From positions 372,001-436,000 of the forward strand of contig NZ_VEWK01000004.1 in NCBI RefSeq assembly GCF_006376675.1: a DNA stretch of 64,000 bases, given 5' to 3'. A program made the position numbers and the translations under genes. This DNA is from Brucella pecoris (GTDB lineage: Bacteria > Pseudomonadota > Alphaproteobacteria > Rhizobiales > Rhizobiaceae). The notes below the pieces were generated by a model, which was given only the letters and a program-made list of their open reading frames with translations, was not told the origin of the DNA and searched no databases. Positions within the stretch are counted from its first letter, which is position 1; each line of letters begins with the position of its first letter. This document shows, piece after piece, positions 55,134 to 64,000 of the stretch.

Positions 55134-55247
55134 GGGGGCGGAATAAATATTTCTAAAATTATTGGGGTTGTTTCTGCGTAGAAACAGCGATTAGATCATA
55201 TGAAGCTCAATTTAACAAAAATTTATATTAAAGTCCGGTGATTATAT

Positions 55248-56081
55248 ATGACGCTTAATCTTATCGTAGCCCTAGTTGTTATCGGTTTACTCCTGTTACA
55301 TTTCAAATGGCGTAAGACAGGGGTCGCTCTTATCGGCCTCGCCGTCATTTTTTATGGTGCGATTGCTTCGGCAATTCTCCCCGATTATTTGATGGACCGG
55401 CTGCAATCTTCCTATTCATCGCAATTGCAAACGCAGCTTGAAGACAATACCGCGTTCATCGTCTTTGGGATGGGAACGCAGGCCATCAATGAGCGCGGCC
55501 AGAAAATGGTCGAACCGCTTGCCTTCTCCTATGGGCCGATCCTGGCGGCTGTCGCCATGAACCATCAGTGTGTCGAGAAAGGTTTTGGCTGCAAGTTCAT
55601 CACCAGCGGTGCCGATGTGGCCGGAACGGGCGTTTCCGAGGCCGAGTCGATCGCTATGCAGCTCGAAAAGGCGGGCGTCGATCCGGCTTCCATCCTGCTT
55701 GACGACAAGAGCCGCAACACCTGGCAGAATTCCAAGAACACGGCTGCGATCCTGCGCGAGATCAAACCGGTGAAGGTCGTTCTGCTGCAGGCTGCGCCGA
55801 TGATGACCCGTGATCTTCTCTACCTGGCGCATTTCGGCGTAAAGCCTGACCCGGTCGCAACCGGTTATCTGACCGGATCTCATACCAATATGTCTTCGCC
55901 CAGCCTGTATTTCCTGGCGACCGATCTGGCGCTTCACGAGGAAATCGGGGTCCTGCGTTACGTAGTCTATAATTTCATGGGCTGGAACGAGCCGAAACAG
56001 CCTCCGCTCGAACCGGGGCCAGCTACGGATAGCGCCCCTGTCGGAACAACACCTTCCGTCGAGCCCGTGCCGGCCCAGTGA
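55248..56081 (+). CDS. YdcF/DUF218 family membrane protein
   Basis: 277 aa with two N-terminal membrane helices then a DUF218 domain: TAFIVFGMGTQA, CKFITSGADVAGTGVSEAESIAMQLEKAGVDPASILLDDKSRNTWQNSKN, ILREIKPVKVVLLQAAPMMTRDLL. The E..R..T..N pattern is typical. Role in the envelope is unknown (ElyC/SanA relatives affect cell-wall lipid carriers). The upstream 100 bases are AT-rich. Confidence 0.82.
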   Translation: MTLNLIVALVVIGLLLLHFKWRKTGVALIGLAVIFYGAIASAILPDYLMDRLQSSYSSQLQTQLEDNTAFIVFGMGTQAINERGQKMVEPLAFSYGPILAAVAMNHQCVEKGFGCKFITSGADVAGTGVSEAESIAMQLEKAGVDPASILLDDKSRNTWQNSKNTAAILREIKPVKVVLLQAAPMMTRDLLYLAHFGVKPDPVATGYLTGSHTNMSSPSLYFLATDLALHEEIGVLRYVVYNFMGWNEPKQPPLEPGPATDSAPVGTTPSVEPVPAQ

Positions 56082-56083
56082 GT

Positions 56084-56188
56084 TAGAGCATAATCCGACC
56101 GGAATGAAACGAAGGCGATCAAGATTATGCTTCGAATAGAAGAATTTAGAGCGCCGATCTGATTCAATCAGATCGAAATGCGCTCTAA
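56084..56188 (+). repeat. Bru-RS-like palindromic repeat after the YdcF gene
   Basis: TTAGAGCATAATCC...GATTATGCT (hairpin 1) and AGAGCGCCGATCTGATTCAATC...GCTCTAA (hairpin 2, the same module as at 38827-38928). Both ends are TTAGAG/CTCTAA. It is three bases after the YdcF stop codon. Confidence 0.85.
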
Positions 56189-56355
56189 TGTTGCTATCGT
56201 CGGCATGTTTCGGCATGCCGACGGAAAAAATATCCCCGAAATCTCCCATAAAGTGAGTAGATTTTTCGAAGTCGTTTCAAATAACGACCGGCTTGTGGCA
56301 TCCTGTCGTCAAAGACCTCTGATACTGTCTTGACCAATGGAACATGGAGGCGGTC

Positions 56356-57384
56356 ATGAAAATATCGAGATTTTCGCTCACTTTGGCAGCATTTGTAGCC
56401 GCGGCTTCGCTGGCTGGAACCGTTCAGGCAAGCCTTGCGGATCAGACACTTCTCAACGTGTCCTACGATCCGACGCGTGAACTCTACAAGGATTACAACG
56501 CCGCTTTTGCCGCCCACTGGAAGGCGGAAACCGGCGAAACCGTCACCATCCGCGCATCCCATGGCGGGTCGGGCAAGCAGGCGCGTTCGGTGATCGACGG
56601 CATCAAGGCGGATGTGGTCACGCTGGCGCTCGAAAGCGATATCGATGCGATTGCCGAGCTTTCGGGCAAGATCGACAAGGACTGGCGCAAGCGCCTGCCC
56701 AACAATTCCTCGCCCTATACTTCGACCATCGTCTTTCTCGTGCGCAAGGGAAATCCCAAGGGCATCAAGGACTGGGGCGATCTGGTGAAGGACGGCGTCG
56801 AGGTCATCACGCCGAACCCGAAGACCTCCGGCGGCGCACGCTGGAACTATCTTGCCGCATGGGCGTGGGCCTATAAGGAGTACGGCGGTGACGAGCAGAA
56901 GATCAAGGATTACATCGCCGAACTGTTCCGCCATGTGCCTGTGCTCGACACAGGTGCGCGCGGCTCGACAACCACTTTCGTGCAGCGCCAGCTCGGCGAT
57001 GTGCTGCTTGCCTGGGAAAACGAAGCCTATCTTTCGGTCGCGGAATTCGGCGAGGATGCATTCGACATCGTCGTTCCACCGCAGTCCATTCTGGCTGAAC
57101 CGCCGGTTGCGGTGGTGGACAAGAACGCCGAGGAAAACGGCACCACCAAGCTGGCACAGGCCTATCTCGAATATCTGTACTCGCCGGAAGGGCAGGCCAT
57201 TGCCGCCAAGCATTTCTACCGCCCGTCGAAGCCTGACATCATCCCAGCCGACAAGCAGCGCAAGTTCCCCGACTTGACGCTGGTGACGATCGATGATCCG
57301 ATTTTCGGCGGATGGGCGAAAGCACAACCCTATCATTTTGGAGATGGAGGAACGTTCGACCAGCTCTACAAACCGGGAAAATAA
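56356..57384 (+). CDS. sbp: Sulfate-binding periplasmic protein
   Basis: 342 aa with a signal peptide ([26 protein letters not shown]) and the sulfate/thiosulfate-binding pattern: [63 protein letters not shown] and the C-terminal [28 protein letters not shown] lies upstream. First gene of sbp-cysT-cysW-cysA. Confidence 0.93.
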   Translation: MKISRFSLTLAAFVAAASLAGTVQASLADQTLLNVSYDPTRELYKDYNAAFAAHWKAETGETVTIRASHGGSGKQARSVIDGIKADVVTLALESDIDAIAELSGKIDKDWRKRLPNNSSPYTSTIVFLVRKGNPKGIKDWGDLVKDGVEVITPNPKTSGGARWNYLAAWAWAYKEYGGDEQKIKDYIAELFRHVPVLDTGARGSTTTFVQRQLGDVLLAWENEAYLSVAEFGEDAFDIVVPPQSILAEPPVAVVDKNAEENGTTKLAQAYLEYLYSPEGQAIAAKHFYRPSKPDIIPADKQRKFPDLTLVTIDDPIFGGWAKAQPYHFGDGGTFDQLYKPGK

Positions 57385-57441
57385 TCCGGAATTCGAGAGC
57401 GATCAGTAATATCAAATACTGAAGAGGGAACAAACCAACGC

Positions 57442-58308
57442 ATGTCTTCGCTCCCTGCACGGGCCAGAGCAGGGTCGCACTTCAGAAAGCCGAGCGTCAT
57501 TCCCGGTTTCGGGCTGACGTTCGGCTTCAGTGTTGCCTATCTGACCCTTCTCATTCTCATCCCGCTTGCGGCATTGGTGCTGCGTTCCACCGAAGTCGGT
57601 TTTTCCGGTTTCTGGCGTCTCGTCACAGACGAGCGCACATTGAGAGCACTTGAAACGAGCTTTGGCACCGCTTTCATCGCAGCGCTGGTCAATGTCGTGT
57701 TCGGCGTCATCCTTGCCTGGGTTTTGGTACGCTATCGGTTTCCGGGACGCCGGTTCGTCGATGCGATCGTCGATATTCCTTTCGCGCTGCCGACGGCAGT
57801 AGCCGGTATTGCGCTTGCCGCGATCTATGCGCCGAATGGCTGGATCGGCAGCCTGGTGGCCCCGTTCGGCATTCGCATCGCCTTTTCGCGGGCGGGCATC
57901 GTTATCGCGCTGATCTTCATCGGCCTGCCATTCGTGGTGCGCACGGTCCAGCCGATCATGGAGGAAATCAGCCGGGAGGTCGAAGAGGCGGCGGCAACGC
58001 TTGGCGCATCCCGGTTCCAGACGATCTGGCGGGTGCTGCTGCCAAGCCTGCAGCCCGCCATCCTGACCGGCTTCGCGCTCGCCTTCGCGCGCGGCGTGGG
58101 TGAATATGGCTCGGTTATCTTCATCGCGGGCAATACGCCCTATGTCTCGGAAATTGCGCCGCTTCTGATCGTCATCAAGCTGGAGGAATATGACTATGCC
58201 GGGGCGACAGCGCTTGCCACGGTGATGCTGGCGCTTTCCTTCGCGATGCTGCTTTTCATCAATCTCATTCAGACGTGGACACGGAGGAAATATGGTCATG
58301 GCGAATGA
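57442..58308 (+). CDS. cysT: Sulfate ABC transporter permease CysT
   Basis: 288 aa, six helices. [27 protein letters not shown], then [27 protein letters not shown] (EAA loop) and [14 protein letters not shown]. Overlaps cysW by 17 bases. Confidence 0.93.
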   Translation: MSSLPARARAGSHFRKPSVIPGFGLTFGFSVAYLTLLILIPLAALVLRSTEVGFSGFWRLVTDERTLRALETSFGTAFIAALVNVVFGVILAWVLVRYRFPGRRFVDAIVDIPFALPTAVAGIALAAIYAPNGWIGSLVAPFGIRIAFSRAGIVIALIFIGLPFVVRTVQPIMEEISREVEEAAATLGASRFQTIWRVLLPSLQPAILTGFALAFARGVGEYGSVIFIAGNTPYVSEIAPLLIVIKLEEYDYAGATALATVMLALSFAMLLFINLIQTWTRRKYGHGE

Positions 58309-59176
58309 ACCTGCCTCTGCCGTTTCCCGCAACAGCCGAAGCGCCGTCACCGAAAGCCCGACGACGCGCATCACGCTGATCGCTATCGCGCTTGCCTTTC
58401 TGGCCCTGTTCCTCATTCTGCCGGTGATCGCGGTTTTCGTGGAAGCCTTCCGAAAGGGGGCTGGTGACTATCTGGCGGCACTGGTCGAACCGGACGCCTG
58501 GGCTGCGATCCGTCTTACGCTGATGGTTGCGGCCATCGCCGTGCCGCTCAATCTGGTCTTCGGCATCGCGGCAGCATGGGCAATCGCCAAGTTCGAATTC
58601 AAGGGCAAGGCGCTGCTGACGACGCTGATCGATCTGCCCTTTTCCGTGTCGCCGGTTATTTCCGGTCTTGTTTTCGTGCTGCTTTTCTCAAGTCACAGCC
58701 TGCTCGGACCGTGGCTGTCACGGCATGGGATCGAGATATTGTTCGCCGTTCCGGGCATCGTTCTGGCAACGGTGTTCGTCACGTTTCCGTTTGTTGCACG
58801 CGAACTGATCCCGCTGATGCAGGAGCAGGGAACCGGCGATGAGGAGGCGGCGATTTCGCTCGGCGCCAATGGCTGGCAGACCTTTCGCTATGTGACGCTG
58901 CCCAATATCAAATGGGGGCTGCTTTACGGCGTGCTGCTCTGTAATGCCCGTGCAATGGGTGAATTCGGCGCTGTTTCCGTTGTCTCTGGACATATTCGCG
59001 GTCTCACCAATACGATGCCGCTGCATGTGGAAATTCTCTACAACGAATATAACTTCGTCGGTGCATTTGCGGTGGCATCGCTGCTGGCTTTTCTGGCGCT
59101 TTTGACGCTCGCCATCAAGACGGCGCTGGAATTGCGCTATGGCGATGAACTGGCCGGCAGCGGAAACGGACATTAA
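58292..59176 (+). CDS. cysW: Sulfate ABC transporter permease CysW
   Basis: 294 aa, six helices. [55 protein letters not shown] is the EAA loop and the conserved [11 protein letters not shown] second Met at 58298 is possible. After its stop a palindromic repeat separates it from cysA. Confidence 0.93.
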   Translation: MVMANEPASAVSRNSRSAVTESPTTRITLIAIALAFLALFLILPVIAVFVEAFRKGAGDYLAALVEPDAWAAIRLTLMVAAIAVPLNLVFGIAAAWAIAKFEFKGKALLTTLIDLPFSVSPVISGLVFVLLFSSHSLLGPWLSRHGIEILFAVPGIVLATVFVTFPFVARELIPLMQEQGTGDEEAAISLGANGWQTFRYVTLPNIKWGLLYGVLLCNARAMGEFGAVSVVSGHIRGLTNTMPLHVEILYNEYNFVGAFAVASLLAFLALLTLAIKTALELRYGDELAGSGNGH

Positions 59177-59210
59177 AATTAAATCGATAGCCGCCCGCAT
59201 GGCGGTGGAA

Positions 59211-59318
59211 ATAAAGCATGTCTCCCAAAAGCGGGAACCGGTTTTGGGGCAAAGACATGCGTAAAAACAAACAGATAGAGCATTTCCGACGATTTAATTC
59301 GGACAGGAAATGCTCTAA
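59211..59318 (+). repeat. Palindromic repeat between cysW and cysA
   Basis: Hairpin 1 is AAGCATGTCTCCCAAAAGCGGGAACCGG...AAAGACATGC; linker AAAAACAAACAGA; hairpin 2 AGAGCATTTCC...GGAAATGCTCT (same module as 51227-51331). It splits an otherwise compact operon. Confidence 0.85.
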
Positions 59319-59353
59319 GCATGGCCGCGAGGCGGTAGGGGAAAGGATTGGGA

Positions 59354-60418
59354 ATGGAAGTTCGTGTTGCCGGTGTGCGTAAGGAGTTCGCTCGCTTTCC
59401 GGCGTTGCATAATGTCTCGCTGGATATTCGTTCCGGCGAGCTGATCGCTTTACTGGGGCCTTCCGGCTCTGGCAAGACCACGCTTTTGCGCCTGATTGCC
59501 GGGCTGGAAACGCCGACCGAGGGCACGATTTTCTTCGGCGATGAGGATGCGTCGCAGAAGAGCGTCCAGGAGCGCAATGTCGGCTTCGTCTTCCAGCATT
59601 ATGCGCTGTTCCGTCATATGACGGTGGCGGACAATATCGGCTTCGGTCTGAAGGTGCGTCCAAGCGCGACACGTCCGTCGAGTGACGATATTCGCAACCG
59701 CGCGCTGGAACTGCTCGATCTCGTCCAGTTGCAGGGACTGGAGAAGCGTTATCCGGCACAGCTTTCCGGCGGTCAGCGCCAGCGCGTGGCGCTTGCCCGC
59801 GCCATGGCGATCGAACCGAAAGTCCTGCTTCTCGATGAACCCTTCGGCGCCCTCGATGCGCTGGTGCGCAAGGAACTGCGCCGCTGGCTGCGCGAGATTC
59901 ACGACAAGACCGGCCACACGACCGTTTTCGTGACTCACGATCAGGACGAGGCGCTGGAGCTTGCCGATCGCGTGGTGGTGATGAGCCAGGGTCGTATCGA
60001 GCAGGTCGGCACACCGGACGAAGTCTATGACAATCCGAATTCCCCCGGTGTCTATGGCTTCATAGGCGAGTCCAGCACGCTTCCGGTGCGGGTTGAAAAG
60101 GGCGAAATCTGGCTGGTGGATCGCAATATCGGCCTGAGGGTCGAAGATCAGGCGGATGGTGACGCGCAGCTCTTCTTCCGTCCGCATGATGTCGAATTGC
60201 TGGATGGCTGCGGCGGCTGCATCGCAGGCACCGTGGTGGCAAGCCGCCGTTCGGGCGGCAAGCGGCGCGTCGAACTGGAAGTTGGCGGCGCACGCGAGCG
60301 GGTCGAGATCGAAATTCCAGCCGAACATCCGGCGGCGGAGAAAAGCCGCATCGCTTTCCGCCCACGTTACTGGAAGCTTTTTCCAGCAGGAGCAACCGGT
60401 TCGCAATCTGGTTCCTGA
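59354..60418 (+). CDS. cysA: Sulfate ABC transporter ATPase
   Basis: 354 aa: Walker [10 protein letters not shown], signature [16 protein letters not shown], Walker [12 protein letters not shown], then a C-terminal TOBE-like domain with [10 protein letters not shown] and [15 protein letters not shown] at 59354 has GGATTGGGA upstream. The gene follows the palindromic repeat and ends before a terminator. Confidence 0.94.
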   Translation: MEVRVAGVRKEFARFPALHNVSLDIRSGELIALLGPSGSGKTTLLRLIAGLETPTEGTIFFGDEDASQKSVQERNVGFVFQHYALFRHMTVADNIGFGLKVRPSATRPSSDDIRNRALELLDLVQLQGLEKRYPAQLSGGQRQRVALARAMAIEPKVLLLDEPFGALDALVRKELRRWLREIHDKTGHTTVFVTHDQDEALELADRVVVMSQGRIEQVGTPDEVYDNPNSPGVYGFIGESSTLPVRVEKGEIWLVDRNIGLRVEDQADGDAQLFFRPHDVELLDGCGGCIAGTVVASRRSGGKRRVELEVGGARERVEIEIPAEHPAAEKSRIAFRPRYWKLFPAGATGSQSGS

Positions 60419-60445
60419 TCGTCACTTTCCGGTGAACCGAAACAC

Positions 60446-60496
60446 AAAGCCCGGCAGATGCGCGGTGATTCCCGCAAGCCCGCCGGGCTTTTCTGT
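60446..60496 (+). terminator. Terminator of the cys operon
   Basis: AAAGCCCGGC (60446-60455) and GCCGGGCTTT (60482-60491), with GCGG/CCGC inside the loop and TTTTCTGT following. Confidence 0.75.
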
Positions 60497-60813
60497 ATTG
60501 AAGGCCCTGAGCCGGGTGCGGCGAAATTTTCCGGCGCGTTACCTGCGGTAGTATTATTTTTATTTTCAATATGTTAGGGTTGCAGGAAACGGGGTGTTCC
60601 ATAACGCAACATTAATGGGCGGAAAGAATTGTGCGTTGCGATTCAAACGGTTTGAAGATCAGCACATTGCGCCGTCGCATTTTGGCCAAATGCGGTCGAC
60701 ATTCAGGGAACCGATCATGGATACTGCCGTTTCCTTGAAATGAAAATTCGAAATAATGTCAGTATCCACCCGCCGCAGATAACTCATTTCCTTCGGAAAG
60801 GCTGTTAAGGCAG
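60497..60813. other. Leader/promoter region of cgs
   Basis: 317 bases without a supported gene; AT-rich stretch (60551-60575) and T-rich segments near 60618 could hold the cgs promoter. I see no repeat or riboswitch motif. Confidence 0.4.
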
Positions 60814-63800
60814 ATGCCGGAATTGTCTTCTTCGCTCTCCAATTCAACCTCTACCGAGAATAAATCGCCGATGCCGCAATCTTCGATGGAACCCAAATCC
60901 AGCGAGCCCGATGCATCGGGCCGGATTCCGCCTGAACAACCATCCCCCATCCGGGCTTTATACAAGACCGAGGAAGAGCTTGGCGCGCTTGCCGCAGCCG
61001 TAGCGCGGGGCGAAGACATTCCGCTGCCAGGCTACCTTGCCTTTCCGTTCGATCAGCGCCTGTCCGAGAACGGCAAGCTGATCCTGCATGCCTATCGCGC
61101 ATCAGATGCCGCGTCGCGTGCGGGGGAAACCATCACGCCAGCCGCACAATGGCTGCTCGACAATCACTACCAGATCGACAAGAACGTGCAGCAGGCCCGG
61201 CGCGACCTGCCGCGGCGCTTCATCCGCCAGCTACCGCTCTACAAGGCCCCGGTCGAAAAATATGAAGGTATGCCGCGCATTTTCGCGCTGGCCTGGCTTT
61301 ATGTCGCCCATACGGACAGCAATTTCTCGCTGAAGACGCTGACGGCCATCGTCAAGGGTTTCCAGACTGTGGAGCCGCTGAAGATCGGTGAATTGTGGGC
61401 GCTGCCGTCTGCGGTGCGCTATTTCCTGATCGAGAATGCACGCCGTCTGGCGCTGCGCGTCGACCGCGCGCGCATCATGCGCAATCTCGCCAATACGGCT
61501 GCCGACCGCATCGTGGTCGCTGCCGACGGAGCCGAACTGGATTCGGTTCTCGCTCAATATGCCGATGCCGCCCGCGACAGCACGTTCGCGACCCATCTTC
61601 TCTATCGCCTGCGTTCCTCATCGACAGACACCACAGCGGCTGCAAGCTGGCTGGAACGGATTCTGGAGCAGGAAGGCAGCAATCCGGAAGATGCCATCGT
61701 CGAGGAACATGCCCGCCAGTCCACCGGCGGTGTCACGATGGGCAATGTCATCCGCAGCCTGAAATCCATTGACGACGTTGACTGGGAAACCTGGTTCGAA
61801 ACCGTCAACGAGGTCGATGCGATCCTGCGCGACCACAGCGATTTCGAACTTCTGGATTTCCGCTCCCGCAATGCCTATCGCGTGACCATTGAAAAGCTCG
61901 CCCGCTATTCGGACATGAGCGAAATCGACATCACCTGGGCAGCGCTCAAGCTGGCCGAGGATGGTCATCGTGCGGAAAAGGCAGGTCATCCCGAGGCGGA
62001 AGGCAAGGGCGCAATCGCCTATTACCTGTCCGGAGAAGGCCGCGAGGAACTGGAGAAAGTCTGCGGCTACAAGGCGCCGTTTGGCGTCAAGGCGTTGCGC
62101 TTCTATCGCGGCCTTGGACTGTTCGGCCTGTTCATTCCAACCGCGATCTTCACGATCCTGATTCTATTGCTCGTCAATTACTGCATGATCCGCGCCGGTC
62201 TATCGACGGATCTGCGCACGCTGTTCACGCTTCTGGCGATCTTCCCGGCAATGGATGCGTCCTATTCGCTGTTCAATGCGCTGGTGCCGTGGTTCGTTCA
62301 GCCGACACGGCTGATCGGTTTCGAATATAAGGAAGGCTTGCCGGAGGAAGCGCGCACGCTGGTCGCGGTGCCGACCTTCATCACCTCGCGTGACTCCATC
62401 GACGAGCAGATCCGCAATCTGGAAGTCCATTATCTCACCAATCCGCGTGGCGAAATCTACTTTGCGCTGGTCAGCGACTGGACCGATGCGAAGCAGGAAA
62501 TCACGCCTGCGGACATGGAAATCTATGAATATGCCCGTGAGGAAATCGCCAAGCTCAACGAGCACTATACCGGCGGCGACCAGCCGCGCTTTTTCCTCCT
62601 GCACCGCCGTCGCCTGTTCAACGAGAAGCAGAATTGCTGGATGGGGTGGGAGCGCAAGCGCGGCAAGCTGCATGAGCTGAACCTGCTCTTACGCGGTGAT
62701 CAGGATACGAGTTTCTTCCCGGCGGACGAGCGCCTGCCGAAGGAAATCAAATATGTGATGACGCTGGATGCCGATACGCGTCTGACGCCGGAATCCGTCA
62801 CACATCTGGCCGGCAAGCTCAGCCATCCGCTGAACCGTCCCGTCATCGATGACAAGACCGGCAAGGTCGTGCGCGGCTATGGCATTTTGCAGCCGCGCGT
62901 CACGCCCTCGCTCACCACTGGCGACGAGGCGTCGTTCCTGCAGCGCGTCTTCTCGGTCAATCGCGGGATCGATCCTTACGTCTTCGCTGTGTCCGACACC
63001 TATCAGGATCTGCTTGGCGAAGGCACCTTCACGGGCAAGGGGCTCTACGACATCGACGCTTTCGAGGCGGCGTTGAAGGGCCGTGTGCCGGAAAACACGC
63101 TGCTCAGTCACGATCTTCTCGAAGGCGGCTATGCCCGCGCGGCTCTGGTCAGCGACGTCGAAGTGGTCGAGGATTATCCGACGGGCTACAATGTCGACGT
63201 GTCGCGTCACCATCGCTGGGCGCGTGGCGACTGGCAACTTCTGCCTTGGCTGTTTTCGACGAGCCGTGGCGTCAGCCACATCACGCGCTGGAAGATGGTC
63301 GACAATCTGCGCCGCTCGCTCAATCCGATCCTGTGGCTGGTCGCAGCCGTTGTCGGCTGGAGCGTGCTGCCAATCGGGCCTGCTGCCGTCTGGCAGGGCT
63401 TCCTCATTCTCTCCATGTTCGTCGCGCCGACATTCGGTATTGTCACCAATCTTATTCCATCGAACATGGACTATTCGCTGAAAGGCCATGCGCAGTCGGT
63501 GCTGACCGACATCGCGCTCGGCACGGCGGACGTGGCGCTGCGCACCACTTTCATCGCCCATTCGGCGTTCCTGATGGCGGATGCCATTGCGCGCACCGTC
63601 TATCGCCTGTTCGTTTCGCATCGCAATCTTCTGGAATGGCGCACGGCAGCGCAGGCGAGAACCTCGCCCGATACGCTGCTTTACTATTTCCAGCTCATGT
63701 GGCCCGCCATAGCGATTGCGGGTCTGGCGATCTTCTTCCCGCTTGCTGCCCAAAGTCATGCGGCAATGATCGCAGCGCCGTTTGCCGTCATCTGGTTTGC

Positions 63801-64000
63801 CTCGCCGCTGATTGCTTGGCTGGTCAGCCGTTCGGCCAAGCCGCAGGACACGCTGGAAGTGCTTTCTTCCGACAAGTCCGACCTGCGCCGTTATGCGCGC
63901 CGGACCTGGCGCTATTTTGCCGAATTCGCCAATGAAGAAAACCACCACTTGCCGCCGGACAACTTCCAGGAAGAACCGGCGCCGATTGTCGCGCAACGCA
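60814..64000 (+). CDS. cgs: Cyclic beta-1,2-glucan synthase, N-terminal part (cut by the edge)
   Basis: Membrane enzyme that makes cyclic beta-1,2-glucan in the periplasm; a virulence factor in Brucella. About 1060 codons are visible from ATG 60814. The N-terminus is acidic (~70 residues), then an unassigned domain (~100-420), membrane helices near 440-490 (LFIPTAIFTILILLLVNYC), and a glycosyltransferase core with TLVAVPTFITS, VMTLDADTRLTPE (DxD), GEGTFTGKGLYDIDAF and SRHHRWARGDWQLLPWLF, followed by more helices. Full Cgs is about 2800-2900 aa in Brucella. Confidence 0.96.
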   Translation, partial: MPELSSSLSNSTSTENKSPMPQSSMEPKSSEPDASGRIPPEQPSPIRALYKTEEELGALAAAVARGEDIPLPGYLAFPFDQRLSENGKLILHAYRASDAASRAGETITPAAQWLLDNHYQIDKNVQQARRDLPRRFIRQLPLYKAPVEKYEGMPRIFALAWLYVAHTDSNFSLKTLTAIVKGFQTVEPLKIGELWALPSAVRYFLIENARRLALRVDRARIMRNLANTAADRIVVAADGAELDSVLAQYADAARDSTFATHLLYRLRSSSTDTTAAASWLERILEQEGSNPEDAIVEEHARQSTGGVTMGNVIRSLKSIDDVDWETWFETVNEVDAILRDHSDFELLDFRSRNAYRVTIEKLARYSDMSEIDITWAALKLAEDGHRAEKAGHPEAEGKGAIAYYLSGEGREELEKVCGYKAPFGVKALRFYRGLGLFGLFIPTAIFTILILLLVNYCMIRAGLSTDLRTLFTLLAIFPAMDASYSLFNALVPWFVQPTRLIGFEYKEGLPEEARTLVAVPTFITSRDSIDEQIRNLEVHYLTNPRGEIYFALVSDWTDAKQEITPADMEIYEYAREEIAKLNEHYTGGDQPRFFLLHRRRLFNEKQNCWMGWERKRGKLHELNLLLRGDQDTSFFPADERLPKEIKYVMTLDADTRLTPESVTHLAGKLSHPLNRPVIDDKTGKVVRGYGILQPRVTPSLTTGDEASFLQRVFSVNRGIDPYVFAVSDTYQDLLGEGTFTGKGLYDIDAFEAALKGRVPENTLLSHDLLEGGYARAALVSDVEVVEDYPTGYNVDVSRHHRWARGDWQLLPWLFSTSRGVSHITRWKMVDNLRRSLNPILWLVAAVVGWSVLPIGPAAVWQGFLILSMFVAPTFGIVTNLIPSNMDYSLKGHAQSVLTDIALGTADVALRTTFIAHSAFLMADAIARTVYRLFVSHRNLLEWRTAAQARTSPDTLLYYFQLMWPAIAIAGLAIFFPLAAQSHAAMIAAPFAVIWFASPLIAWLVSRSAKPQDTLEVLSSDKSDLRRYARRTWRYFAEFANEENHHLPPDNFQEEPAPIVAQR

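Overview
The window reads as alphaproteobacterial chromosome of the Brucella/Ochrobactrum group (Hyphomicrobiales). The evidence is the cyclic beta-1,2-glucan synthase gene at the right edge, a FrcBCAK-type sugar importer with a ROK regulator, an imuA-imuB-dnaE2 cassette under an alphaproteobacterial LexA box (GTTC-N7-GTTC), IalB-family and DUF2794/DUF1223/DUF930 proteins, about 100-bp palindromic repeats like the Brucella Bru-RS elements, and octamer arrays of the AGGGCAGT type used in Brucella VNTR typing. Species cannot be fixed from the sequence alone.

Layout. 1-2.2 kb: GMC oxidoreductase (cut by the window edge) and a Tat-exported gluconate-dehydrogenase-type small subunit. 2.4-7.9 kb: glyoxalase, RHH protein, Mrp ATPase, phosphoglucomutase, AraC regulator and DUF2000 protein; octamer repeat elements flank mrp on both sides. 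7.9-14.0 kb: frcR diverging from frcBCAK, then an FAA hydrolase. 14.0-16.5 kb: three small proteins, a lipoprotein lytic transglycosylase and a HlyIII protein. 16.5-22.3 kb: a nested inverted repeat, then the SOS mutasome (reverse strand). 22.4-24.4 kb: MarR operon, and a ParD-like antitoxin gene translationally overlapping a methionine aminopeptidase behind a near-perfect palindrome. 24.4-38.2 kb: argG, monooxygenase-like protein, LysE exporter, rlmN, ialB-family gene, a third octamer array, phhB, phosphatase, thpR, tesA/ybbA/ybbP, and a BI-1 gene with a ybhL-type leader. 38.3-41.3 kb: a small island carrying an IS5-type transposase remnant and an AT-rich O-antigen-ligase/Wzy-like gene, bracketed by a duplication of the flanking GNAT and DUF2794 gene ends. 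41.9-51 kb: DUF1223, acnA, ccmABCD-ccmG and ilvD. 51.3-56.1 kb: J-domain-like protein, response regulator, lone RAM domain, diguanylate cyclase, DUF930, MliC, a candidate small RNA and a YdcF protein. 56.3-60.4 kb: sulfate importer sbp-cysT-cysW-cysA, with a palindromic repeat between cysW and cysA. 60.8-64 kb: cgs, running off the edge.

Most of the window is ordinary core metabolism, envelope maintenance and transport. The parts that deserve attention are the duplication-flanked ligase island (its second junction preserves an unoccupied site for one palindromic repeat), the ParD-like/MetAP operon with its palindromic operator, a cysteine-free Mrp protein, an orphan terminator indicating a small RNA at about 55.0-55.13 kb, and the repeat families that supply stop codons or sit between operon genes.
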